From contig NZ_CP098740.1 of the NCBI RefSeq assembly GCF_026167665.1, positions 806,001 to 870,000 of the forward strand: 64,000 nucleotides of DNA, written 5' to 3'. This stretch comes from Streptomyces drozdowiczii. Its GTDB lineage: Bacteria; Actinomycetota; Actinomycetes; Streptomycetales; Streptomycetaceae. Position numbers and translations under genes: made by a program. The notes under the pieces are model-generated. The model saw nothing but the letters and a program-made list of their open reading frames with translations, had not been told where the DNA came from and made no database searches. Shown in pieces: positions 36,900 through 44,819 of the stretch (the stretch's first letter is position 1; each line of letters starts with the position of its first letter).

Positions 36900-38388
36900 A
36901 TGCCGCCGCATACCGTCGTCATCGGTGTGGACAGCTCCACCCAGTCCACCAAGGCGGCGTTCACCGACACCGCCACCGGCCGGCTGCTCGCCGTCGGCCG
37001 CGCCCCGCACGCGGTCACCGGCGAGGGCGGTGCGCGCGAGAGCGACCCCGAGGTCTGGTGGCAGGCCCTGCGCGACGCGGTCGCCGCCGGGCTGAAGGAG
37101 TCCGGGATCGCGCCGGCCGACGTCGTGGGCATCGCGGTCGCCGGCCAGCAGCACGGCCTGGTCGTCCTGGACGCCGAGGGCCGTCCGCTGCGCCCGGCCC
37201 TGCTGTGGAACGACACCCGGTCCGCCCCCAGGCCGCCGCCCTCACCGCCGCGCTCGGCGGCCCCGACGCCTGGACCGCGCGCACCGGTTCCGTCCCGGTG
37301 GCCGCGATGACCGCGTCGAAGTGGCAGTGGCTGCGCGAGAACGAGCCGGAGACCGCCGAGGCGGCCGCCGCGGTGCGCCTCCCGCACGACTTCCTGACCG
37401 AGCGGCTGTCGGGCCGGGCGGTCACCGACCCGGGCGACGCCTCGGGCACCTGCTGGTACTCCACCGCGACCGGCGCCTACGACCCGGAGCTGCTGGAGCT
37501 CATCGGCCTCGACGCGGCGCTGCTCCCCGAGGTGGCGCCGAGCGGCGGGGCGCGGATCGGTTCGCTGACGGAGGCGGCCGCCGAGGCGCTGGGGCTGCCC
37601 GCCGGGATCGCCGTCGCGGCGGGCACCGGGGACAACATGAGCGCCGCCGTCGGTCTCGGTCTGGGCGGCGGCGGGCTCCTCGACCACCCGGTGCTGAGCC
37701 TCGGCACATCGGGCACGGTCTTCGCGGCGTCCCGGACCCGGCCGGCGTCGGCCGCGCTCTCCGGGTTCGCGGCGGCGGACGGTACGTATCTGCCGCTGGC
37801 CTGCACCCTCAACTGCACGCTCGCCGTGGACAAGGTGGCCGCCCTGCTGGGCCTGGACCGCAATGACGCCGAGCCCGGCGGCGAGGCGGTGCTCCTGCCG
37901 TATCTGGACGGCGAGCGCACCCCGGACCTGCCGACGGCGGCCGGGCTCCTCACCGGACTGCGGCACGACACGACCCCGCGGCAGCTGCTCGGCGCCGCCT
38001 ACGAGGGCGCGGTGGTGACCGTGCTGCGGGCGCTCGACGAGCTGTCGCGGGCCTGCGGTCTGGACCCGGCGGACCCCGAGGTGGCGGCCCGTCCGCTGCG
38101 GCTGATCGGCGGCGGGGCGCAGGGGCGCGTCTGGGTGGAGACCGTACGACGGCTGTCCGGGCGGCCGGTGATCGTGCCGGGGTCCGGGGAGCTGGTGGCG
38201 CTCGGGGCGGCGGCGCTCGCCGCTTCGGCGGCGACGGGGCGGACCCGGTGGCGGTCGCGGCCGGCTGGGAGACCGGCGACGACCTGCTCCTGGAGGCGGT
38301 GGAGCGGGATCTGACGGCGTGGGACCGGGTCAACTCCGTACTGGAGCGGGCGGCGGGTCCGCTGCTCGGTGGAGACCGCCCCGCCTGA
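36900..38388 (+). CDS. xylB: Xylulokinase (two frameshifts)
   Basis: The FGGY kinase starts at ATG 36900 (GAGG upstream) with [17 protein letters not shown]. The frame breaks twice. A C added to the CCCCC run at 37225-37229 continues [20 protein letters not shown], and a G added to the GGGG run at 38236-38239 restores [20 protein letters not shown] to a stop at 38388, for 496 residues. Intact features include the sugar-binding [18 protein letters not shown]-binding [16 protein letters not shown] and the C-terminal [20 protein letters not shown]. It phosphorylates D-xylulose to enter the pentose phosphate pathway. Two under-called runs in one gene argue for sequencing error, since the coding pressure on either side is intact. 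Confidence 0.92.
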
Positions 38389-38473
38389 CCGGCCATCACC
38401 TTGCCGCTGTGCGTCGCGCGCAGCGGCAACCAGCCGTTTTGGCTAGCGAACTGATGTTCACTAGTATCCGGCG

Positions 38474-39739
38474 ATGATCATAAGAAGAAGGCTGATGGCC
38501 GGGGTGGGCATCCTGCTCGCCACCCTGGCCACCGGGCTCGGCTCGGCGCTGCCCGCATCGGCCGGCGAAACCCCCACGCAAGCCTCCCCCAAGGTCGAAC
38601 TGGTCCTCGACGTCAGCGGCTCCATGCGGACCCGCGACATCGACGGCCAGTCCCGGATGAGCGCGGCGAAGCAGGCGTTCAACGAGGTGCTGGACGCGGT
38701 GCCGGAGCAGGTGCAGCTCGGCATCCGCACCCTCGGCGCCGACTATCCGGGCGACGACCGCAAGGTGGGCTGCAAGGACACCAAGCAGCTGTACCCGGTC
38801 GGCCCGCTGGACCGCACCGAGGCGAAGACCGCCGTGGCCACGCTCGCCCCCACCGGCTGGACCCCGATCGGCCCCGCACTGCTGGGCGCCGCCGACGATC
38901 TGGAGGGCGGCGACTCCACCCGCCGGATCGTACTGATCAGCGACGGCGAGGACACCTGCGGCCCGCTCGACCCGTGCGAGGTCGCCCGCGACATCGCGGC
39001 GCGCGGCATCCACCTGGTCATCGACACCCTGGGCCTGGTGCCCAACGCGAAGATCCGCCAGCAGCTGACCTGCATCGCGGAGGCCACCGGCGGCACGTAC
39101 ACGGCCGTGCAGCACACCGATGAACTCTCGGGCCGTGTCAAGCAGTTGGTGGACCGGGCGGCGGAGCCCGTGGTCACCCCGGTCGCCACCAAGGGCGCCG
39201 ACAGCTGCACGGACGCGCCCGAGCTGAAGCCGGGCCTCTACACCGACCGCGAGAAGTTCGCCGAGCACCGCTGGTACAGGGTCGAGGTGAAGCCGGGGCA
39301 GGAACTGCGCGCCTCGGTCAGCGTGTTCGCCGACCGCGCGGTCAACAACGACTACGGGATGCTGCTGCGCGCGGTGACCACGCACGGCCGCGAGATCGTC
39401 CGGGGCTCCGAGTCCGGGACCGGGCGCACCGACGCCATCTCGTCCGGGCTGCGCTACCCGAAGCCCGAGCAGGACGAGGACGAGCAGACCCCGGAGACCG
39501 TGTGCCTCCAGGTCAGCAACTCGTTCTCGGCGCCGGCCTCGGTGAAGACCGCCCCCGGCATGCCGCTGGAACTGACCGTCGACGTGGTGGACGCGCCCGA
39601 CGAGGCGGCGGACGTCGCCGCGTTCGGTCTGGGCCACGGCTGGTGGCTGCTGGGCCTGCTCACCCTGACCGGATTGATCGTGGGCCTGCTCTTCGGCTGG
39701 ATCTCACGCTGGCGCATCGCTGTCTGGAGGACCCGCTGA
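38474..39739 (+). CDS. Secreted VWA-domain protein with C-terminal membrane anchor
   Basis: The 421-residue protein has a signal peptide (MAGVGILLATLATGLGSALP, cleavage near ASAGE) and a von Willebrand A domain with the MIDAS LVLDVSGSMRTRDIDG near residue 42, then IVLISDGEDTCGPLDPCEVA and DTLGLVPNAKIRQQLTCIAE. A beta-rich domain follows (residues about 250-390), then one membrane helix near the C-terminus (WWLLGLLTLTGLIVGLLFGW). It is probably surface-exposed and binds a protein ligand through Mg2+. It overlaps the next gene by one base (TGATG), so the pair is a unit. Function unknown. Confidence 0.9.
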   Translation: MIIRRRLMAGVGILLATLATGLGSALPASAGETPTQASPKVELVLDVSGSMRTRDIDGQSRMSAAKQAFNEVLDAVPEQVQLGIRTLGADYPGDDRKVGCKDTKQLYPVGPLDRTEAKTAVATLAPTGWTPIGPALLGAADDLEGGDSTRRIVLISDGEDTCGPLDPCEVARDIAARGIHLVIDTLGLVPNAKIRQQLTCIAEATGGTYTAVQHTDELSGRVKQLVDRAAEPVVTPVATKGADSCTDAPELKPGLYTDREKFAEHRWYRVEVKPGQELRASVSVFADRAVNNDYGMLLRAVTTHGREIVRGSESGTGRTDAISSGLRYPKPEQDEDEQTPETVCLQVSNSFSAPASVKTAPGMPLELTVDVVDAPDEAADVAAFGLGHGWWLLGLLTLTGLIVGLLFGWISRWRIAVWRTR

Positions 39740-40578
39740 TGTCCCGTACGAGACGTGTGCTCGCGGGCGCGCTGCTGACCGGCCTGGCCGTGCTGACCGG
39801 GGCGTCGGCCGCCGTGGCCGACGACGCCTCGCCGAGCCCGAGCGCTTCCGGTGACGCCTCGGGTCCCACGGAGGCCGGCACCACCTTCCGTACCGCCACG
39901 GCGCTCCAGCAGGGCGAGACCGCCACCGCCGGGGCGTCGACCGGCGACTACCTGTACTGGGTCTTCCCGGCCGACGCCGGGCAGCGCGCCACGGTGACCG
40001 CGAAGGTGACGCTGCCCGAGAGCGCCACCCGGCACGGGGCGCAGACCTGGCAGGTCGACGTGTACGACGGGCTGCGCCGCCGCCAGCCGTGTGTGTACGG
40101 GAAGCAGACCGGCACCGCGGCCGCCGAGGCCGCCGCGGTCGAGCTGACCTGTGTGCTGCGTACCGTCCGGGCCAACGCCGAGCCGTGGGCCAACGACCCG
40201 CTGCCGGGCAGCTACTACGTGCGCCTCACGGTCCTGGACCTGGCCCAGGCCGACCTCGGTCTGCCGGTGCGCACCGAGGTCGAGGTGAACTCGAAGGACC
40301 AGGGCGGGTCCGTCGATGTGGACGGCAGCCTGTCGAAGCCGCTGGTCCCGGGGGTCTCCTCGGCCGAGCGGGCTTCGGACGACGCGGACGGCTCCGACGC
40401 CTCCCCCGCCCCGGTCGCGCTCGCCGGTGAGCCCGAGGACGGCTGGTCCTCCGGCTGGTGGACCAGCCGCTGGCTGTGGACGGCCGGCGGCGGTGTGCTC
40501 GCCGCGCTGGCGGGCGTCTTCGGCTACTCGGTGACCCGGGGCCGGGGCCGCCCGTCCCACGTTCCGCCGGGCGCCTGA
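39739..40578 (+). CDS. Secreted, membrane-anchored partner of the VWA protein
   Basis: The 279-residue protein begins at ATG 39739, overlapping the VWA stop. It has a signal peptide (RRVLAGALLTGLAVLTGASA), a beta-rich ectodomain (FRTATALQQGETATAGASTG, GDYLYWVFPADAGQRATVTA) with cysteines in RRQPCVYG and ELTCVLRT, and a C-terminal membrane helix (WLWTAGGGVLAALAGVFGYS) with a short basic tail. No named domain is recognised. Similar topology to its neighbour suggests a surface complex. Function unknown. Confidence 0.85.
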   Translation: MSRTRRVLAGALLTGLAVLTGASAAVADDASPSPSASGDASGPTEAGTTFRTATALQQGETATAGASTGDYLYWVFPADAGQRATVTAKVTLPESATRHGAQTWQVDVYDGLRRRQPCVYGKQTGTAAAEAAAVELTCVLRTVRANAEPWANDPLPGSYYVRLTVLDLAQADLGLPVRTEVEVNSKDQGGSVDVDGSLSKPLVPGVSSAERASDDADGSDASPAPVALAGEPEDGWSSGWWTSRWLWTAGGGVLAALAGVFGYSVTRGRGRPSHVPPGA

Positions 40579-40590
40579 CGCCGTGCCGTA

Positions 40591-40627
40591 CGCCGGACCG
40601 GTCCCTGCTTCGGGGGCCGGTCCGGCG
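40591..40627. terminator. Stem-loop terminator between convergent genes
   Basis: Arms CGCCGGACCGG and CCGGTCCGGCG extend by T-G and C-G pairs to 15 bp with loop TGCTTCG, between the end of the 39739 gene and the convergent SGNH hydrolase stop at 40631. Confidence 0.8.
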
Positions 40628-40630
40628 GCG

Positions 40631-41824
40631 TTACGCGCCCTGCCCTGCGAACGCCCCGTCCGCCCCGAAGGCCAGGGCCGCGAAGCGGTCGCCCATGCGG
40701 AGGTGGGTGGCGGCGTCCGGGTGGAGGGCGTCGGGGAGGGGGAGTTCTTCCGCGTCCGCCTCGCCGTAGAGTTCGCGGCCGTCCAGGTAGTGCAACTGCG
40801 GGTCGTCGCCGGAGCGTTGCTCCACCAGGCGGGCCAGTTCATCGCGGATGACGCGCAGCGTCAGCTTGCCGGTGTCCCGGTCCCCGGGGTCGCCCATCGC
40901 CGCGAAGCGGACCCTGCCCTCGCCGAGGCGGCTGAGGTCGGGGACGCTGGGGCCCGGGGTGTCCTCGTGGATGGGGCACAGCACGGGCGAGACCACCAGG
41001 AGCGGGGCGCCCGGGTGGCCCTCGCGGATGGTGTCGAGGAAGCCGTGCACCGCCGGGGCGAAGGCGCGCAGGCGCATCACGTCGGCGTTGACGAGGTTGA
41101 TGCCGATCTTGACGCTGATCAGGTCCGCCGGGGTGTCCCGCATCGCGCGGGCCGTGAACGGGTCGAGCAGGGCGCTGCCGCCGAGGCCCAGGTTGACCAG
41201 CTCGACGCCGCCGAGCAGCGCCGCACGCGCGGGCCAGGTGGCGGTGGGGCTCGCGGCGTCGGAGCCGTGGCTGATCGAACTCCCGTGGTGCAGCCACACC
41301 TTGCGGCCGGAGGCCGGGGCGGGGGTGACGGGCGCGTCGGTGTGCAGGGCGACGACCTCGGTCCGTTCGTTGTACGGCAACCAGACCTCGACGTCCTTCT
41401 CGCGGTCCGGGAGACCGTCGAACCGTACGGACCCGACCGGGCCGTCGCGGAACCGGGTCGACCCGGTCGTCATGTCGACGTCGAGGACGTTGCCGCCGGT
41501 CGCCGAGGACCGCGCCGCGAGGACGCCGTCGACCAGCAGGTCGTACACCCCGCCGGGCCTCGGCGGGACGCCCTGGTAGACGGTGCGGGTGCGCCGCGCC
41601 TCCAGCTCGACCACCGTGGCCCGGGTCCGGAAGGCGAGCCGCACGCCGGAGGGCTGGGCCTCGGCCAGGGCGATCTGGCCGTCCGGGGCCTGGGCGCGGG
41701 CGGCGGGCGGCAGGCGGTGCGGGAGCAGCCCGACCTCGGTGCGCTCCACGTCGAGCGCGCCGCGCAGGAGGCCGGGGGTGACGGGGGTGGTGTACGGGAG
41801 GGGTGCGGGCGTTTCGGTGCTCAT
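40631..41824 (-). CDS. SGNH/GDSL hydrolase (probable carbohydrate esterase)
   Basis: The 397-residue protein has an N-terminal beta-rich domain (about residues 1-180) and a C-terminal SGNH hydrolase: nucleophile block KVWLHHGSSISHGSDAAS, the Gly block ELVNLGLGGSALLDPF, Asn block SVKIGINLVNADVM, and Asp/His block PLPDALHPDAATHLRM. No signal peptide, so it is cytoplasmic. The two-domain arrangement resembles carbohydrate deacetylases. It is upstream of a TetR regulator in the same direction and near the xyloglucan genes, where a role in removing acetyl groups from imported oligosaccharides would make sense; this is inference. Confidence 0.85.
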   Translation of the reverse strand: MSTETPAPLPYTTPVTPGLLRGALDVERTEVGLLPHRLPPAARAQAPDGQIALAEAQPSGVRLAFRTRATVVELEARRTRTVYQGVPPRPGGVYDLLVDGVLAARSSATGGNVLDVDMTTGSTRFRDGPVGSVRFDGLPDREKDVEVWLPYNERTEVVALHTDAPVTPAPASGRKVWLHHGSSISHGSDAASPTATWPARAALLGGVELVNLGLGGSALLDPFTARAMRDTPADLISVKIGINLVNADVMRLRAFAPAVHGFLDTIREGHPGAPLLVVSPVLCPIHEDTPGPSVPDLSRLGEGRVRFAAMGDPGDRDTGKLTLRVIRDELARLVEQRSGDDPQLHYLDGRELYGEADAEELPLPDALHPDAATHLRMGDRFAALAFGADGAFAGQGA

Positions 41825-41846
41825 GGCTCCACCTGGGGTTGCGGAG

Positions 41847-42413
41847 TTACGCGGGCCAGTTGCGCAGGAGGGCGTCCAGCGCGTCCAGGGTGCGGGTCCA
41901 GGACTCCTGCGAGTCGGGGGCGCTGTGGCTGAACCCGCCCTGGGCCTCCAGGCTGACGAATCCGTGGAACACGCTGCCCAGGAGCCGTACGGCATGCGTC
42001 TGGTCCGGCTCGGTCAGGTCGTAGCCGCGCAGGATGGCGCGGGTCATCCGCGAGTGCCGCAGGCCGGCGCCGGCGGCCGCCGCTTCGGGGTCCAGCTTCA
42101 GCTGGGCCGCCGCGTAACGGCCGGGGTGCTCGCGGGCGTAGTCCCGGTACATGTCGCCGAGAGCGCTCAGCGCGTCCTTCCCGGCCCGTCCGACGAGGGC
42201 GGCGGCGCCCCGGTCGGCCATCTCCTCCAGGGCGAGCAGGGCGATCCGGGTCTTCAGGTCGTGGGAGTTCTTCAGGTGCGAGTAGAGGCTCGCGACCTTG
42301 ACGTCGAACCGCCGCGCCAGCGCCGAAACGGTCACCTGCTCGAAGCCGACCTCGTCGGCCAGTTCGGCGCCCGCCCCGGTCAGGCGTTCGGCGGTCAGCC
42401 CCGCGCGCACCAT
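41847..42413 (-). CDS. TetR-family regulator
   Basis: The start is taken at ATG 42413, seven bases after GAGGAGG; the ATG at 42467 lacks such a site. The 188-residue protein has a helix-turn-helix (VTVSALARRFDVKVASLYSH, LKNSHDLKTRIALLALEEM) and a ligand domain of the WHG type (AILRGYDLTEPDQTHAVRLL, GSVFHGFVSLEAQGGFSHSA). It is transcribed with the downstream SGNH hydrolase gene (22-base gap), and it may regulate the pair. Ligand unknown. Confidence 0.9.
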   Translation of the reverse strand: MVRAGLTAERLTGAGAELADEVGFEQVTVSALARRFDVKVASLYSHLKNSHDLKTRIALLALEEMADRGAAALVGRAGKDALSALGDMYRDYAREHPGRYAAAQLKLDPEAAAAGAGLRHSRMTRAILRGYDLTEPDQTHAVRLLGSVFHGFVSLEAQGGFSHSAPDSQESWTRTLDALDALLRNWPA

Positions 42414-42490
42414 GGTCGCCTCCTCGTCCAGGCGACCATCATGCGCGTACCTAAGACCTTTAGGCAAATATGAGAGGGCTCAAGGAACGG

Positions 42491-44767
42491 TTACGCCCCT
42501 CGCACCGGTACCGTCACCGTCCCCCTCCCCTCCCCCGTCGTGCCCGTCGCCTCGTCGACCACGCGGTACGGGCGGTCGATGCGTTCGGAGGTGACCGTGA
42601 GGGTGTCGCCGTCGCGCGTCAGCCGGAAGGTGGCGGCCGTGGCGCCCGCGTGGTCCGGCACGGTGACGGTCGTAGCGTCCCCCTCGCCGAACACCCGGAG
42701 GGTGAGCCCGTCGAGCCAGTCGCCGTCCGGGCGCCGGTCGTCGCCGCCCCAGGGCAGGACCGCGCCGGGGCGGACGAGGACCGGGAGGCTGTCGAAGCCG
42801 TGGGTCTCGTGGCGCCAGGCGGGGCCGGTGACCGTCTCGCCGGTGAGCAGGTGGGTCCAGGTGCCCTCGGGGACGTAGTACTCGACCTGCCCGTCCTCCG
42901 TGAAGACCGGGGCGACCAGGAGGTCGGGGCCGAGCATGTACTGCCGGTCGAGCGTGCGGGTGGTCGGGTCGTCCGGGAATTCGAGGAGCATCGGCCGCAT
43001 CACGGGGATGCCGGTGCGGTGGGCGGTGGCGGCGGCACCGTAGAGGTACGGCATCAGCCGGTGCTTGAGCAGGGTGAACTTCCGGGCGACGTCCACCGCT
43101 TCCTCGCCGAACTCCCACGGCACCCGGTAGGACACGTTGCCGTGCAGCCGGCTGTGCGAGGAGAGCAGCCCGAAGGCGAGCCAGCGCTTGAAGACCGCCG
43201 GGTCCGGGGTGCCCTCGAAGCCGCCGATGTCGTGGCTCCAGAAGCCGAACCCGGAGAGCGAGAGGGACAGGCCGCCGCGCAGGGACTCGGCCATCGCCGT
43301 GAACGAGGCGAAGCAGTCGCCGCCCCAGTGGACGGGGAACTGCTGGCCCCCGGCCGTGGCGGAGCGGGCGAAGAGGACGGCCTCGCCGTGGCCGCGCTCC
43401 TTCTCCAGGAGTTCGAAGACCGTCCGGTTGTAGATCTGCGCGTAGTAGTTGTGCATCCGCTCGGGGTCCGAACCGTCGTGCCAGACGACATCGGTCGGGA
43501 CGCGCTCGCCGAAGTCCGTCTTGAAGCAGTCGACGCCCTGGTCGAGCAGCAGCCGCAGCTTGCCGGTGTACCACTCCCGCGCGGCGGGGCTGGTGAAGTC
43601 GACCAGCGCCATCCCGGGCTGCCAGAGGTCCCACTGCCAGACGTCACCGTTGGGGCGGCGGACGAGATGGCCGAGCGCGGCACCCTCCGCGAACAGCGCC
43701 GACTTCTGGGCGATGTACGGGTTGATCCACATGCTGATCCGCAGCCCGCGCTCCTTGAGCCGGGCGAGCATGCCCTCCGGGTCGGGGAAGACGTCCGGGT
43801 CCCAGAGGAAGTCCGACCACTGGTACTCGCGCATCCAGAAGCAGTCGAAGTGGAACACGGAGAGCGGGATGTCGCGTTCGGCCATGCCGTCGACGAACGA
43901 GGTGACGGTCTCCTCGTCGTACGAGGTGCAGAAGGACGTCGTCAGCCACAGGCCGAACGACCAGGCCGGAGGGAGCGCCGGGCGGCCGGTGAGCGCGGTG
44001 TAGCGGGCCAGCACCTCCTTGGGCGTCGGACCGGCGACGATGTAGTACTCCAGCGACTGGTCCTCGACGCTGAACTGCACCTGCCCCACGGACTCCGAGC
44101 CGACCTCGAAGGAGACCTTGCCGGGGTGGTTGACGAAGACCCCGTAGCCGCGCGAGGAGAGGTAGAACGGGATGTTCTTGTAGGCGAGTTCGCTGCTGGT
44201 GCCGCCGTCCGCCTGCCAGATGTCGACACTCTGGCCGTTCTTGACGTACGGGGTGAAGCGCTCGCCGAGCCCGTAGACGTTCTCGCCGACGTCCAGGGCG
44301 AGTTGGGCGATCATGTGGTGGGCGCCGTCGGGGGTGGTCGCGAAGGCGGTGCCCTTGGCGTCGATCCCGGTCAGGCGGCGCCCTTCGGCGTCGAGGAAGG
44401 TGAGGCCCCAGGGCCCGTCGGCGTCCATGCGCAACGTCAGCGGGCCGCTGGTGAGTTCGGTACTGGAGCCGTCCTGCCGGGTGCGGGCGCCGGAGCCGGC
44501 CGGGTCGAGGCCGGGCAGGGCGAAGTCCGGGCCCCGGGGGGCCTTTCCGGCGTGGTGCGTGGTGCGGACGCCGATGATCCCCTCGGCCGGGGAGAAGCAG
44601 TCGACGGTGATGAGCGGGGTGTTGAGGGTGTCGCCGCGCGCGGCCACCCGTTTCACCGCGGCGTACGCGGTGAACCGGTCGGCGTCGACGCGCAGATCGC
44701 GGATCTCGGTCGCGTAGGAGGCGCGTACGCCCTCACGCATGAGCCAGAAGCCGTCGGTGAACTTCAT
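42491..44767 (-). CDS. GH31 alpha-xylosidase (YicI-like)
   Basis: The 758-residue enzyme follows the YicI layout: N-terminal beta-sandwich, catalytic (beta/alpha)8 barrel, C-terminal beta domains. The nucleophile Asp is in DCFKTDFGERVPTDVV (near residue 416), the acid/base Asp in PVHWGGDCFASFTAMAESLR (near 481), and LFARSATAGGQQFPVHWGGD between them. The length and residue spacing match alpha-xylosidase YicI. No signal peptide, so it acts in the cytoplasm on imported xylogluco-oligosaccharides, releasing xylose. It follows the GH3 gene by 52 bases in one operon. Confidence 0.93.
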   Translation of the reverse strand: MKFTDGFWLMREGVRASYATEIRDLRVDADRFTAYAAVKRVAARGDTLNTPLITVDCFSPAEGIIGVRTTHHAGKAPRGPDFALPGLDPAGSGARTRQDGSSTELTSGPLTLRMDADGPWGLTFLDAEGRRLTGIDAKGTAFATTPDGAHHMIAQLALDVGENVYGLGERFTPYVKNGQSVDIWQADGGTSSELAYKNIPFYLSSRGYGVFVNHPGKVSFEVGSESVGQVQFSVEDQSLEYYIVAGPTPKEVLARYTALTGRPALPPAWSFGLWLTTSFCTSYDEETVTSFVDGMAERDIPLSVFHFDCFWMREYQWSDFLWDPDVFPDPEGMLARLKERGLRISMWINPYIAQKSALFAEGAALGHLVRRPNGDVWQWDLWQPGMALVDFTSPAAREWYTGKLRLLLDQGVDCFKTDFGERVPTDVVWHDGSDPERMHNYYAQIYNRTVFELLEKERGHGEAVLFARSATAGGQQFPVHWGGDCFASFTAMAESLRGGLSLSLSGFGFWSHDIGGFEGTPDPAVFKRWLAFGLLSSHSRLHGNVSYRVPWEFGEEAVDVARKFTLLKHRLMPYLYGAAATAHRTGIPVMRPMLLEFPDDPTTRTLDRQYMLGPDLLVAPVFTEDGQVEYYVPEGTWTHLLTGETVTGPAWRHETHGFDSLPVLVRPGAVLPWGGDDRRPDGDWLDGLTLRVFGEGDATTVTVPDHAGATAATFRLTRDGDTLTVTSERIDRPYRVVDEATGTTGEGRGTVTVPVRGA

Positions 44768-44819
44768 GCGGACTCCTTGCCGGGGGCATCGGAAGGGGGA
44801 ACGGGGAGGCTGCGGGATC

